The position numbers and the translations under genes were made by a program. A stretch of DNA of 64,000 nt from Candidatus Binataceae bacterium (lineage in GTDB: Bacteria > Desulfobacterota > Binatia > Binatales > Binataceae): NCBI GenBank assembly GCA_036495685.1, contig DASXMJ010000038.1, positions 1 to 64,000 of the forward strand, written 5' to 3'. Position 1 is the first letter of the stretch. Each line of letters begins with the position of its first letter. This document shows, piece by piece, positions 51,660-61,887 of the stretch. The notes beneath the pieces are model-generated. The model was not told the DNA's origin. It saw only the letters and a program-made list of their open reading frames with translations, and searched no databases.

Positions 51660-53594
51660 ATGAAGGGAATGAACCAGTTTTCCCGCAGTATTGCACTGTG
51701 GCTCGTCCTGGGCCTGATGTTCCTGCTGTTGTTCAACATCTTCAGCAGGCAGCAGCCGCGTGAGCCGGAGATAATTTTCTCCGATTTCCTAAACCAGGTT
51801 GATAAGGGCCAGGTCAGGTCCGTCACCATCCAGGGCAACCTGATCAAGGGCGAGACCACCGCCAACGAGCATTTCAAGACCTACGCGCCCTACGATCCCG
51901 ACATCGTCAAAACGCTGCGCGAAAAAAACGTGAACATCGCGGCCAAACCCGCCGAGGGTGACCCTTGGTGGATGGTGGCGCTGGTTCAGTGGTTTCCGGT
52001 TCTGGTGCTGGCGGCGCTGTGGATTTTCTTCATGCGTCAGATGCAGATCGGCGGCGGCAAGGCCATGTCGTTCGGAAAAAGCCGCGCCAAGCTGCTTACC
52101 GAGAATACCCACAAGGTCACCTTTGCCGACGTTGCGGGCATCGACGAAGCCAAGGATGAACTTGAGGAAATAATTCAATTTCTGCGCGACCCCAAGCGCT
52201 TCACCCGCCTGGGAGGGAGAATTCCCAAAGGCGTTCTTCTGGTCGGACCTCCCGGAACCGGCAAAACCCTGCTGGCGCGCGCGATAGCGGGCGAGGCCGG
52301 CGTTCCATTCTTCTCGATTTCCGGTTCCGACTTCGTCGAAATGTTCGTCGGTGTGGGCGCGTCGCGGGTGCGGGATCTTTTCGTCCAGGGCAAGAAGCAC
52401 GCGCCCTGCATTATCTTCATCGACGAGATCGATGCGGTCGGACGCCATCGTGGCGCAGGTCTGGGCGGCGGACATGACGAGCGTGAGCAGACCCTGAACC
52501 AACTGCTCGTGGAGATGGACGGGTTTGAGGCAAACGAGGGTGTCATCCTGGTCGCCGCGACCAACCGTCCTGACGTCCTCGATCCCGCTCTCCTGCGTCC
52601 CGGTCGATTCGATCGCCGGGTAGTGGTTCCGCGGCCGGACGTAAGAGGCCGCGAGGGAATTCTGAAAGTCCATACCCGCAAGGTCCCGCTCTCGGACGAC
52701 GTCAATGTCGACAAGCTCGCGCGCTCAACGCCCGGTTTTGCGGGCGCCGATCTCGAGAACCTGGTGAACGAGGCCGCACTGCTGGCCGCCCGCCGCAACA
52801 AAGACAAAGTTGATATGGCAGACTTCGAGCTTGCCAAGGACAAAGTCATGATGGGGGCGGAGCGGCGCTCGATGGTGATGTCACTGGCCGAGCGCAAGAA
52901 CACCGCTTTTCACGAAGGTGGACACGCGCTGGTCGCAATGCTGCTGCCGGGGGCCGACCCGGTACACAAGGTCACTATCATTCCGCGCGGCATGGCCCTC
53001 GGTGTCACGCAGCAACTTCCCCTCGACGATCGCTACACCTATTCGCGCGACTACCTGATGACCAGACTTGCGATGATGTTTGGCGGTCGGGCTGCGGAAG
53101 AACTGGTCTTCGGTCACATGACCACCGGTGCCGGAGATGACATCGAGAAAGCTACCGAACTCGCGCGCAAGATGGTCTGTGAGTTCGGCATGAGCAAGGA
53201 GCTCGGCCCGATGACCTTCGGCAAGCGCGAGGAACAGGTGTTCCTCGGGCGCGACATCGCGCACCACAAGGACTATTCCGAGCACACCGCAATCGAAATC
53301 GATCGCGAGGTGCGGCGCATCATCGATGACGCCTATCAGAAGGCGCGGCAGCTTCTTTCCGATCACGCTCCCTTACTTCAGGCGGTTGCGGAACGGCTCC
53401 TGGAGAAGGAAGTGCTGGACGGCTCCGAAGTCGAGGCGATGGTGAGAGCATTCAAGGAAGGCCGCCCGATGCCTGCGAGCGCTCCCGTGGCCGACGGTTA
53501 CGGCCGTGTCGCGTCCGAAGTCGGAAAGCCGAAGCCAGTGGACGCAGAGGCACCCGTGGCTCCGGGCCTCCCAGCCAAGCCAGTTCTGGTGTAG
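51660..53594 (+). CDS. ftsH: ATP-dependent zinc metalloprotease FtsH
   Basis: This is 644 residues. Two transmembrane helices (about 11-28 and 104-125) flank a small periplasmic domain. AAA domain: Walker A GPPGTGKT (about residue 196), Walker B IIFIDEID, second region of homology [18 protein letters not shown]. The protease zinc site is HEGGH (about 418) with a downstream Asp. It degrades membrane and regulatory proteins, for example LpxC. Length and domain order are standard. Confidence 0.97.
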   Translation: MKGMNQFSRSIALWLVLGLMFLLLFNIFSRQQPREPEIIFSDFLNQVDKGQVRSVTIQGNLIKGETTANEHFKTYAPYDPDIVKTLREKNVNIAAKPAEGDPWWMVALVQWFPVLVLAALWIFFMRQMQIGGGKAMSFGKSRAKLLTENTHKVTFADVAGIDEAKDELEEIIQFLRDPKRFTRLGGRIPKGVLLVGPPGTGKTLLARAIAGEAGVPFFSISGSDFVEMFVGVGASRVRDLFVQGKKHAPCIIFIDEIDAVGRHRGAGLGGGHDEREQTLNQLLVEMDGFEANEGVILVAATNRPDVLDPALLRPGRFDRRVVVPRPDVRGREGILKVHTRKVPLSDDVNVDKLARSTPGFAGADLENLVNEAALLAARRNKDKVDMADFELAKDKVMMGAERRSMVMSLAERKNTAFHEGGHALVAMLLPGADPVHKVTIIPRGMALGVTQQLPLDDRYTYSRDYLMTRLAMMFGGRAAEELVFGHMTTGAGDDIEKATELARKMVCEFGMSKELGPMTFGKREEQVFLGRDIAHHKDYSEHTAIEIDREVRRIIDDAYQKARQLLSDHAPLLQAVAERLLEKEVLDGSEVEAMVRAFKEGRPMPASAPVADGYGRVASEVGKPKPVDAEAPVAPGLPAKPVLV

Positions 53595-53696
53595 CGACCC
53601 CTCCGGCGTCGACGGGGCGGCTCCGGGTTCGAACAGGTTTCTTGAATGGCATGGGGAGCTTAGTCGCTCCGTACCACGCCATGGGGGCCGCATGAA

Positions 53697-54614
53697 ATGA
53701 GCGACGCCTCTGAAAATCGCGCTCGGCACCGACGCGCGCCTCGAACCACTCCCAGCAATTCAAGGTTTCCGGATCGTATGCGTCTGCATGACGGACGGGT
53801 CGTGCATTTCCCGGCCGTCATGGGCGTGCTGAACGTTACCCCCGATTCCTTTTCCGACGGTGGCGAGTACCTCAAGCCTGAGCGTGCGATCGCGCATGCT
53901 CTCGAAATGCAGGAGAACGGCGCGGACATCATCGACCTGGGCGGCGAATCTGCCCGTCCTTCCGGCGCTCGTGAGGTGCCGGTTGAAGAGGAACTGCGCC
54001 GGGTGCTCCCCGTGCTTCGCGGCTTGGAGGGGCGCTTGCGCGTTCCGCTCTCTATCGACACGCGCAAGGCGGAGGTGGCACGCGCGGCGCTCGAGCATGG
54101 CGCCGCGATCATCAACGATGTGACCGCGCTCGGCTACGATCCTCAAATGGCGCGCCTGGCGGCCGCCAGCGGGAGCGCAGTGGTCCTCATGCACATGCGT
54201 GGTTCTCCCGAAAACCATATGCGCTTCGCGCGCTATCGCGACGTGGTAATCGCCGTGACTGGTTACCTTGCGGCGCGTGCAAAATATGCGATCCGTGCGG
54301 GAATACCCGCATCGCGCATCATCCTCGACCCGGGCATCGGGTTTGCCAAAACCGCCCAGCACAGCCTGGCGATCCTCAACTCCTTGCCCGTGCTGTGTAC
54401 CCTCGGCTATCCCGTATTGGTGGGTACTTCGCGCAAGAGCTTCATCCGCCGCGTCGCGGGAGACTCTCCGCGGGAAATTGAGTTCGGAAGCGCGGCGGCG
54501 GATGCGCTTGCGGTGGCGGCGGGAGCGGCGATTGTGCGCGTGCACGATCCCGGCGCAGCGCGCGCCGCGGTCCGGATGGCCGTCGAGATGGGGGGGCGCA
54601 ACATCACGAAGTAG
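53697..54614 (+). CDS. folP: Dihydropteroate synthase
   Basis: This is 305 residues. Signature segments are GVLNVTPDSFSDGGEY, IDLGGESARPSG and the Lys-x-Arg motif near GTSRKSFIRR. A roughly 28-residue basic leader precedes the folded part; an internal ATG 28 codons in could also serve as start. It joins pterin diphosphate and p-aminobenzoate for folate. It lies between ftsH and cdaA, as in many proteobacteria, with only 11 bp to cdaA. Confidence 0.94.
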   Translation: MSDASENRARHRRAPRTTPSNSRFPDRMRLHDGRVVHFPAVMGVLNVTPDSFSDGGEYLKPERAIAHALEMQENGADIIDLGGESARPSGAREVPVEEELRRVLPVLRGLEGRLRVPLSIDTRKAEVARAALEHGAAIINDVTALGYDPQMARLAAASGSAVVLMHMRGSPENHMRFARYRDVVIAVTGYLAARAKYAIRAGIPASRIILDPGIGFAKTAQHSLAILNSLPVLCTLGYPVLVGTSRKSFIRRVAGDSPREIEFGSAAADALAVAAGAAIVRVHDPGAARAAVRMAVEMGGRNITK

Positions 54615-54625
54615 AGGCAAGCTCG

Positions 54626-55378
54626 ATGCCGAATTACGTTCCGATGATTCCCGCGCCGCGATGGCAGGATATTCTGGATGTCCTGATCGTCGCCTATGTC
54701 ATTTATCGGATCGCGATGCTGATTCGCGGCACGCGCACCATGCAGATGATCGTTGGCCTGGTGATCGTAGGTGCCGCATTCGTGATCTCGCAGGTCCTCG
54801 GCCTGTTTACCCTCAACTGGCTGCTGAACAATTTTCTCGGCTCCCTGTTCGTCATCTTGGTGGTGATTTTTCAGGCGGATATTCGCCGCGCGCTAACCCG
54901 CGTCGGCGCACAGTCCTTTTTCGGCCCGCGCACGCCCGCGGCCAGCGCGGCCGAGGAAATCACCACCGCAGTCGCATGGCTAGCGGCGCGCCGAATCGGT
55001 GCACTCATCGTCATCGAGCAGGATGATGGTCTCAACGACTTCGTCGAAAGCGGGCGACTGGTGTATGGCAAGGTCTCGCCCGAATTGCTCGAGACCATCT
55101 TCATGCGTGGTTCGCCGCTCCACGACGGCGCAGTGATCATCAAGGGTGATCAGATTTTGGCGGGCGCGTGTGTGCTGCCGCTTTCCTCGAACCCGAACGT
55201 CAGCCTTGCGCTGGGCACCCGGCATCGCGCGGCGATCGGCATGACCGAGGACAGCGATGCGGTGGTGATCGTTGTCTCCGAAGAGGATGGCACGACTTCC
55301 ATCGCGCGCCGCGGTGAACTGAAACGCGAGATTCCCCCAAACGAGGTCATGTCATTCTTGCGCGGCCTGCCGAGCTGA
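54626..55378 (+). CDS. cdaA: Diadenylate cyclase CdaA
   Basis: This 250-residue protein has three N-terminal membrane helices and the DAC domain with DGA (SPLHDGAVII) and RHR (LGTRHRAAIG) motifs. It makes c-di-AMP from two ATP. It is followed by cdaR and glmM, the conserved cda module seen from Firmicutes to deltaproteobacteria. Confidence 0.95.
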   Translation: MPNYVPMIPAPRWQDILDVLIVAYVIYRIAMLIRGTRTMQMIVGLVIVGAAFVISQVLGLFTLNWLLNNFLGSLFVILVVIFQADIRRALTRVGAQSFFGPRTPAASAAEEITTAVAWLAARRIGALIVIEQDDGLNDFVESGRLVYGKVSPELLETIFMRGSPLHDGAVIIKGDQILAGACVLPLSSNPNVSLALGTRHRAAIGMTEDSDAVVIVVSEEDGTTSIARRGELKREIPPNEVMSFLRGLPS

Positions 55379-55401
55379 GCAGCTGAAGACCAAAAGGACT
55401 C

Positions 55402-56391
55402 GTGCGTATACCGAATCTAGAGCTGCTCCGGACGATCCGCGTGGGCGACTTTGCGCGTCGCATGCGGCGCAACGCCGGAACGCGCGTAATCGCTCTGTTG
55501 ATCGCGGTGGGTCTATGGGTTTTTGTCAATGCGGGTCAACGCGGAGCGGTCGAGACGCTCTCGGTGCCAATCAGCTATCGGTCTATTCCGCCGGGCCTCG
55601 TGATCGTGAATCATCCCCCCGACTTCGTGAAAATTGAGGTCGCCGGGCCCCGCACCCTCCTTTCCTTGCTCGATCCCGAACGCCTCACCGTGAGACTCGA
55701 TCTTGCCAACGTCCCGACCGGACGGTCCGACCTCAAGCTGTCGCCCTCGATCTTCAGCGTGCCGCGGCAGACCAGCGTCACCCGTATCACTCCCGATGAA
55801 GTCCACGTCGACGTGGATCGCATCGTGATGCGTGAGCTGCCGGTGCATCTGGAGGTTGACGGACAACCCGGACCGAACTTCGAGATCAATGCGATCGACC
55901 TGAGACCGTCGGTGGTGGCGGTTAGCGGGCCCAGCCGCTACGTTCTCGCGTTGCAGAAAATCGACACCGAACCACTCGAGCTGAAGGGCGAATCCACCGA
56001 CGTGGAAGCGCGCCTGACCTTGCTGAGCCCCGATCCCAACGTCCATCTCGGCGCGAACCGGGTCCAGGTTCATCTCGACATCACGGAAGTAATTGCCAAT
56101 CGCGAGTTCAAGGGCATTCCGGTCGAAGTCCGGGATACCGACTTCAAGTTCCGGATCTCGCCGCAGAAGGCGAACATTACCTTGCGCGGACCCGCCGTCA
56201 AGCTCGACGGACTCGACCCCAAGGGGCTGGTCTATGTAGACGCCAGGGGCGGTGATCCGGGCGCGCACGAGTTCCCCGTGCAGGTCGACCTGCCGGACGG
56301 CATGCAGTTGGTGAAGCAGAGCCCCGTCCACGTGAGGGTGCGGATTTACAAAGAGAAGCGAATTGACATCAACGATGGAAAGACATCCTAA
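55402..56391 (+). CDS. cdaR: YbbR-domain regulator CdaR
   Basis: This is 329 residues from GTG 55402. One N-terminal membrane helix (RVIALLIAVGLWVFVNAG) leads to an extracytoplasmic tail of about three or four YbbR repeats (ISYRSIPPGLVIVNHPP; LPVHLEVDGQPG; FKGIPVEVRD). CdaR binds CdaA and modulates c-di-AMP synthesis. It overlaps glmM by 17 bp. Confidence 0.9.
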   Translation: MRIPNLELLRTIRVGDFARRMRRNAGTRVIALLIAVGLWVFVNAGQRGAVETLSVPISYRSIPPGLVIVNHPPDFVKIEVAGPRTLLSLLDPERLTVRLDLANVPTGRSDLKLSPSIFSVPRQTSVTRITPDEVHVDVDRIVMRELPVHLEVDGQPGPNFEINAIDLRPSVVAVSGPSRYVLALQKIDTEPLELKGESTDVEARLTLLSPDPNVHLGANRVQVHLDITEVIANREFKGIPVEVRDTDFKFRISPQKANITLRGPAVKLDGLDPKGLVYVDARGGDPGAHEFPVQVDLPDGMQLVKQSPVHVRVRIYKEKRIDINDGKTS

Positions 56392-57808
56392 GCTATTCGG
56401 CACCGACGGAGTGCGGGGCGTCGCCAATCTCGAACCGATCACTTCCGAGACTGCCCTGAAACTGGGCCGCGCGCTGGCGCACGTGTTTCGGAATTCCTCG
56501 GGTCGACGGCGCAAGATTCTCATCGGCAAGGACACCCGACTGTCGGGCTACATGCTCGAAACCGCGTTGGAATCCGGCATCTGCTCGATGGGGGTTGATG
56601 TCTGGCTGGTGGGACCGCTGCCTACTCCGGGGATCGCCTTTCTTACCCGGAGCATGCGCGCGGAGGCTGGAGTGGTAATTTCGGCTTCCCACAATCCGTT
56701 TCAGGACAACGGGATAAAGTTCTTCTCCCGCGACGGGTTCAAGCTCGACGATGAAACGGAAGCGCGCATCGAGGACCTGGTTTTCGATGATCGCGCGCTG
56801 ACCGAGCATCGTGCGGTGGGCGGCGCGATCGGCAAGGCGGCACGGATTGACGACTCGCACGGCCGCTATCTGGTGTTTCTGAAAGCCTGTGTGCCCCGAA
56901 CAGTGATGTTCGATGGCCTCAAGGTCGTGATCGACTGTGCCAACGGTGCGGGCTACAAGATTGGACCCGAAGTGCTCGACGAACTCGGCGCGGAGGTAGT
57001 CACTCTCGCGGTCGACCCGGATGGCAAGAATATCAATCTGAATTGCGGAGCGACGCATCCGGAAAATCTCGCAAAGACGGTAGTCGCCGAGCGCGCGAAC
57101 ATCGGAATCGCGCTGGATGGTGATGGTGACCGCGCGATTCTGGTCGATGAAAAAGGCGAAATTTTCGACGGCGACGATGCGATGGCGACGCTCGGAATCA
57201 AAATGGCGTCCGAGGGAAAGCTTAATGCGAACACCGTGGTCGCGACGGTGATGAGCAACTTCGGGCTAGAGCTCGCGCTACGCAAGGCGGGGGTTACGCT
57301 GGTGCGCACCGATGTCGGGGATCCCGTGGTCGCGCGCGAGATGCGCAACCACTCCTACAACCTCGGCGGCGAGCAATCCGGCCACGTTATCTTCATGGAT
57401 CATTCGACCACCGGCGATGGACTGATCACTGCGCTGCTGGTGTTGACCGTGATGGTTGAGAGCGGCCGTCCTCTCAGCGAACTCAGGGCGATGCATCGGG
57501 TGCCGCAGGTGCTCGAGAACATCAAGGTTAGCGAGCGCCGCCCTCTGGCAGAAGTTTCCGAGATCCGGCGTGCCATCGCCGCCGCGGAGCGGCGCCTCAA
57601 TGGAACCGGCCGACTGCTGGTCAGGTACTCGGGCACCGAAATGCTCGCTCGCGTGATGGTCGAGGGCGAAGACTCCAAAGTAATCCGCACCATCGCACAC
57701 GAGATTGGCGCGGCAATCCAAAAAAATCTGGGGGCCCAATCCCTTCCTCCCCTTGTCCAGGGAAAGGGGCAGGGCGAGCTGGCGCGCTCGAAACTTCGCC
57801 GCGATTGA
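56375..57808 (+). CDS. glmM: Phosphoglucosamine mutase
   Basis: The start is ATG 56375 (MERHPKLFGTDGVRG), giving 477 residues. Phosphoserine Ser105 lies in VISASHNPFQDNG; the metal loop is DGDGDRAI and the sugar loop GGEQSGH. It converts glucosamine-6-P to glucosamine-1-P for UDP-GlcNAc, feeding peptidoglycan and lipid A (LpxA uses UDP-GlcNAc). GlmM can also inhibit CdaA in other bacteria. The C-terminal tail is about 25 residues longer than usual. Confidence 0.96.
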   Translation: MERHPKLFGTDGVRGVANLEPITSETALKLGRALAHVFRNSSGRRRKILIGKDTRLSGYMLETALESGICSMGVDVWLVGPLPTPGIAFLTRSMRAEAGVVISASHNPFQDNGIKFFSRDGFKLDDETEARIEDLVFDDRALTEHRAVGGAIGKAARIDDSHGRYLVFLKACVPRTVMFDGLKVVIDCANGAGYKIGPEVLDELGAEVVTLAVDPDGKNINLNCGATHPENLAKTVVAERANIGIALDGDGDRAILVDEKGEIFDGDDAMATLGIKMASEGKLNANTVVATVMSNFGLELALRKAGVTLVRTDVGDPVVAREMRNHSYNLGGEQSGHVIFMDHSTTGDGLITALLVLTVMVESGRPLSELRAMHRVPQVLENIKVSERRPLAEVSEIRRAIAAAERRLNGTGRLLVRYSGTEMLARVMVEGEDSKVIRTIAHEIGAAIQKNLGAQSLPPLVQGKGQGELARSKLRRD

Positions 57809-57837
57809 CGTCGCCCCGACTGGGTCGGGCGCGTCTG

Positions 57838-58602
57838 CTACCGCTTTCTTCTGTGACCCCCGGGCGGTGGGTTCGAAGCGGGCTTAGAGCCAAGCGCCTT
57901 CAAGTAAGCTTTGACCGCTCGAGTAAGTCCCAGATAAAGCGCATCCGATATCAGCGCGTGTCCGATGGATACTTCCGCCAGTCCCCGCACCGCTTTCACA
58001 TAGGCTGAAATGTTGTCGAGATTCAGATCGTGCCCTGCGTTTACCCCCAGTCCTTCCTCCCGGGCGACTCGGCCTGCCATCCGATGCAGCTCCAGGATCC
58101 GTCGGCCTTTCTCGGTCCCAAAGGTACGCGCATACATTCCGGTAAACAGCTCGATTCGATCCGCCCCCAGGGTCCGGGCCCTCGGCACCTGAGTCACGTC
58201 CGCTTCCACAAACAGACTGGTACGAATTCCATTGTCGCGCAGCCTTTTCATTACATCACGCAGCCAGTCGTTGCCCGACACAAGATTCCACCCGGCGTTC
58301 GACGTCAGCACGTCCGGCGGATCGGGTACCAGGGTGCATTGGGTAGGTCGCACCTGGCAGACGAGGTCGAGAAATTCCGGACCGGGATAACCTTCGATGT
58401 TAAACTCGACCTTCAGCATCTGCGCGAGCTCGAGCACATCAGAACGCCTGATATGCCGCCCATCGGGCCGCGGATGCACGGTAATTCCGTGACAGCCCGC
58501 CGCGATTGCCGTGCGCGCCGCCTTAAGCACGCTCGGCAGCTCCCCGCCCCGAGAGTTGCGCAGGACCGCGATTTTGTTGAGGTTGACGCTGAGCTTGACC
58601 AC
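57838..58602 (-). CDS. pdxJ: Pyridoxine 5'-phosphate synthase
   Basis: I start at GTG 58602 (a GGAG nine bases upstream); this gives 254 residues beginning with the family start VKLSVNLNKIAVLRNSRGG. A longer frame to 58785 adds residues with no homology. Conserved features: HPRPDGRHIR, the Glu in NIEGYPG and GLGVNAGHDLN. It makes pyridoxine 5'-phosphate from 3-amino-1-hydroxyacetone phosphate and deoxyxylulose 5-phosphate. It points against glmM and nnr, which is unusual for this neighbourhood. The C-terminal tail is Pro/Arg-rich. Confidence 0.93.
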   Translation of the reverse strand: MVKLSVNLNKIAVLRNSRGGELPSVLKAARTAIAAGCHGITVHPRPDGRHIRRSDVLELAQMLKVEFNIEGYPGPEFLDLVCQVRPTQCTLVPDPPDVLTSNAGWNLVSGNDWLRDVMKRLRDNGIRTSLFVEADVTQVPRARTLGADRIELFTGMYARTFGTEKGRRILELHRMAGRVAREEGLGVNAGHDLNLDNISAYVKAVRGLAEVSIGHALISDALYLGLTRAVKAYLKALGSKPASNPPPGGHRRKR

Positions 58603-58874
58603 CCGACGATTCTCCACGCCACCGAAGTGCGAAGCTACAGAGCAAACAAAAGCGCGGCGGTCTTCACTACCGATCGCCTCCCAAGAGGCCCGTTCGTTCG
58701 GGAAGGGACAAGGTTTTTCCGGATCATGATTTTGCATTTGCAAGCGAGCGGGATCCCCAAAGCTGAATTTTCCACGGTCGCGCAACTTGGGTTCTGGTTC
58801 GCCTTGCTTTTCTGGCCAGGGGCGACCGGTTAGTTTGATTTCTAAGGGCAGATGGGAGCAGGGCGCTTAGTTCA
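58603..58874. other. Divergent pdxJ-nnr spacer
   Basis: This 272-bp stretch lies between pdxJ and the nnr gene. It contains the pdxJ ribosome-binding site and an open frame with no family similarity. No palindrome or riboswitch was recognised. Confidence 0.35.
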
Positions 58875-60455
58875 ATGATCCTCCTCACCGCAGCGGAGAG
58901 CCGGGAACTCGACCGGCTAAGCCAGGAAAAATTCGGAATCGATTCCTACGCGTTGATGACCCGCGCCGGGGAGGCCTGCGCGGAAGCGCTCCTCGCTCTG
59001 CATCTCGCTTGCGCCAAAACCGGCGTGCTGGTGGTGGCCGGTAAGGGCAACAACGGCGGCGATGGTTTGGTGGCGGGGCGCCGCTTGCTCGAGTGTGGAA
59101 TTCCGACCAGGGTGCTTCTTTTGGGCTGGGGTTCCGATCTCAAGGGCGATGCGGCCCGGGCGCACCATGAATTTGTTGGCAGGGGTGGCACCATCATTCA
59201 GGCGCCGGACGAAGCACACGTGCAGGCGGGGGGTGCGCAAGCGCCCGGCGCGGTCATAGACGCGATTTTTGGCACCGGCCTTAATGCCGAGGTGCGCGGC
59301 ACCGCGGCGCGCGCAATCGAGATGATCAATTCGTGGCGGGTTCCGGTCGTTGCGATTGATATTGCCTCGGGGGTGAGTTCCGACACTGGAGCCGTCATGG
59401 GGGTTGCGGTGCGCGCAACCCAGACCATCACGTTCGGGTTCGCTAAGTTCGGCCATGTCTCTTATCCCGGGGCCGAGCTGTGCGGTGAGTTGAAGGTGGT
59501 GGACATCGGGTTCGCGCCGGGGGCAATGGCTGCGATCGCGCCGCGAGGGCGCTATTTCGAAAAAGCGGATGCGATACCACTTCTCGGTGTGCGCGCCACC
59601 AATTCGCACAAGGGGAACTACGGCCATCCGATGGTGATAGCTGGCAGCCGCGGCAAATCCGGCGCCGCTATCCTGGCCTCGCGCGCCGCACTTAGGACCG
59701 GCGCCGGCCTCGTCACCGCCGCCGTCCCGGAGTCGGTCCAGCCTATCATCGCTTCCGCGCAGGCAGAGTTGATGACCGAGCCCATCGCCGAGCGCGAAGG
59801 CCACTTCGACGCAAGCGTGGCCGGTAGGGCATTGAAGCACCTAATCGACGGAAAGAGCGCGCTCGTGTTTGGTCCCGGTGCAGGCATGAACGATGACACC
59901 GTCGAGCTGCTGCTGTGGCTGATAGCGGAGGGCGTGGCGCCTGACCGCCCAATGCTCATCGACGCTGATGGTCTGAATGCGCTCGCGTCAATCGGATGCG
60001 AAAAGGCTGCAGCGGCTCGGGGTCAGCTGGTCCTGACCCCGCATCCAGGCGAGATGGCGCGTCTCCTGAAGATCAGCACCGCGGCGGTGAACGCGGATCG
60101 TATCTCCGCAGCACGAACCTTGGCACAGAGAACTGGTGGGTGCGTGCTGCTTAAAGGTGCCCGATCGGTAATTGCGGATGCCGCCGGCGTGGTTTGCGTC
60201 AACTCGAGCGGGAACCCCGGTATGGCTACGCCCGGCATGGGGGATGCCCTCTCCGGGATTGTGGGTGCCTTGATGTCGCGACAAATGACGACCTTCGATG
60301 CTTTGACCCTTGGCGTGTTCCTGCACGGCTACGCGGCAGATCGCGTCGCTGCCCGTCGAGGGAGGGTGGGGTACCTGGCGGGCGATCTAATTGAGGAACT
60401 CCCCTCGGCGATGGAAGCCCTGAGCGCTGCTGAGTCGCGCGAACCGGGGATATAG
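58875..60455 (+). CDS. nnr: Bifunctional NAD(P)HX epimerase/dehydratase
   Basis: This is 526 residues. Residues 1-215 are the YjeF_N epimerase domain with GKGNNGGDGLVAGR and the Asp in IDAIFGTGL. Residues about 225-510 are the ADP/ATP-dependent dehydratase with LTPHPGEMARLL and GMGDALSG. The enzyme repairs hydrated NADH and NADPH. It is followed by tsaE nine bases later. Confidence 0.94.
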   Translation: MILLTAAESRELDRLSQEKFGIDSYALMTRAGEACAEALLALHLACAKTGVLVVAGKGNNGGDGLVAGRRLLECGIPTRVLLLGWGSDLKGDAARAHHEFVGRGGTIIQAPDEAHVQAGGAQAPGAVIDAIFGTGLNAEVRGTAARAIEMINSWRVPVVAIDIASGVSSDTGAVMGVAVRATQTITFGFAKFGHVSYPGAELCGELKVVDIGFAPGAMAAIAPRGRYFEKADAIPLLGVRATNSHKGNYGHPMVIAGSRGKSGAAILASRAALRTGAGLVTAAVPESVQPIIASAQAELMTEPIAEREGHFDASVAGRALKHLIDGKSALVFGPGAGMNDDTVELLLWLIAEGVAPDRPMLIDADGLNALASIGCEKAAAARGQLVLTPHPGEMARLLKISTAAVNADRISAARTLAQRTGGCVLLKGARSVIADAAGVVCVNSSGNPGMATPGMGDALSGIVGALMSRQMTTFDALTLGVFLHGYAADRVAARRGRVGYLAGDLIEELPSAMEALSAAESREPGI

Positions 60456-60464
60456 AATGTGTCT

Positions 60465-60971
60465 ATGAGCCCCACGCGACGCGAACCTGGGGTCACTGCT
60501 TCGGCAATTTTCGTAATCGAAAGTAAGTCGGCCCACGAGACTAAAGCATGGGGACGGCGGCTCGCATCGCTGCTCGAAGGCGGAGAACTGCTCGGGTTGA
60601 TCGGCGACCTGGGTGCCGGCAAGACGTGCTTCATCAAGGGCATGGCCCGGGGTCTCGCCCTTCGCGAAGAGGACATCCTGAGCCCGAGCTTTACGCTTAT
60701 TCAGGAGCACCACGGACGCTTGCCCCTTTTCCACATCGACCTCTATCGGCTCGACGCGGCTAGCCTCGAGGATCTGGGACTGCGCGAATACCTGTTTTCC
60801 GCCGGCATCGCCGCGGTCGAATGGTTTGAGCGTCTGCGCGAGGCAGAAGACCTGGATTTCCTCGCGGTCCGAATCAGCTACGCGGGTGCCAATGCGCGGC
60901 GCATCGAATTCAGCGCCACCGGCGAGCGCCACGCCGCGCTGATCGCGCGCCTGCGCAGCCATTTCGAATAA
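60465..60971 (+). CDS. tsaE: tRNA threonylcarbamoyladenosine biosynthesis ATPase TsaE
   Basis: This is 168 residues from ATG 60465 (GTG 60459 also possible). Walker A GDLGAGKT and the TsaE hallmark SPSFTLIQEH and FHIDLYRL are present. With TsaB and TsaD it makes t6A37 in tRNAs. The nnr-tsaE order is widespread in bacteria. Confidence 0.93.
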   Translation: MSPTRREPGVTASAIFVIESKSAHETKAWGRRLASLLEGGELLGLIGDLGAGKTCFIKGMARGLALREEDILSPSFTLIQEHHGRLPLFHIDLYRLDAASLEDLGLREYLFSAGIAAVEWFERLREAEDLDFLAVRISYAGANARRIEFSATGERHAALIARLRSHFE

Positions 60972-61037
60972 AGGTGTTCCTCGGTATCGGTAAGCACGGG
61001 AGGGCAGGCCGCGGGTCTCCCTGGGTTGGGTGCGCGA

Positions 61038-61799
61038 CTAGCTTCCGCTGTTCAGAATTGAATCCAGAAACTCTGTGGTGCGCAGCTTTCGATCAAGGAT
61101 CGAGTTCAGAAAGCGCGCGATGGCCAGCGCGCCATCGGCTCCGGCGGGAGTCGTGCCGCTGACCTGGTCGAGCGCCATCACACCGAGTCTGGATAGCGCC
61201 GCAGCGCTTTCCATCCGCAGCCGGAGAGCGGCTTCGGGAACGCCGCTGCGACAGCGTGCGCAAACCACTCCTCCGCGCCCGACCACAAAGTAGACCGCCT
61301 CGGTATCCGCTTGGTTCGCGCATACCCGGCATTGTGCAAACTCAAGTCCGAAACCCGCCCATCGTAACGCACGCAGCTCGAACGCCTGTCTTATCGCGGC
61401 CTCAGCCGAACGCTCCGACAGCACCACAAGCGCGTTGAGCAGACTGTGATACGCATCGGCGGCATCGCCGGCCTCTACCGTCAGCATGTCCGTCAGCTCC
61501 AGCATGTAAGCGCCAAGCGCGATTCGACCAAGGTCATCTTCGATACGGAATTGAACCAGGTCCGCCGCTTCGGCGCGCGTGATGAACACCAGCTGGCCAT
61601 ACGGACGGCGGCGGAAATGCACCATCACATGCGAGAAGGGCTCAAGCTTGCGTTCAAACCGATGTCGCGATGCTTTTGCGCCTTTTGCGATGCCGCCAAT
61701 CTTTCCGTAGTCCCGCGTGAGCAGCGTCACTATCCGGTCCGATTCGGCATAGTCGCGCGCCCGAAGCACAACCGCGGGCGAAGTTTCCTCGGCGGGCAT
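61038..61799 (-). CDS. recO: DNA repair protein RecO
   Basis: This is 253 residues. It has an OB fold at the start (AVVLRARDYAESDRIVTLLTRDYGK), basic residues, and a C-terminal zinc finger with CRVCANQ and ARCRSG. RecO binds DNA and helps load RecA in the RecFOR pathway. It is convergent with tsaE across a 66-bp gap. Confidence 0.92.
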   Translation of the reverse strand: MPAEETSPAVVLRARDYAESDRIVTLLTRDYGKIGGIAKGAKASRHRFERKLEPFSHVMVHFRRRPYGQLVFITRAEAADLVQFRIEDDLGRIALGAYMLELTDMLTVEAGDAADAYHSLLNALVVLSERSAEAAIRQAFELRALRWAGFGLEFAQCRVCANQADTEAVYFVVGRGGVVCARCRSGVPEAALRLRMESAAALSRLGVMALDQVSGTTPAGADGALAIARFLNSILDRKLRTTEFLDSILNSGS

Positions 61800-61887
61800 T
61801 GTTCAAAAAGAGTTAGTCGGGTTGCAGGAAGTTCCTCTTCGGATTTCGGAGGCGTCCTTGGGTGGTTAGAAATGTTTCCCCGGCGGC

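Noticed and set aside
53595-53696. GGGTTCGAAC T-loop-like sequence after ftsH
   Set aside because: Only the T-loop string matches; the flanking sequence cannot form a tRNA cloverleaf.
58603-58785. N-terminal extension of PdxJ
   Set aside because: The PdxJ family starts at VKLSVNLNK; a GTG with a well-spaced GGAG is available there and the extension has no similarity.
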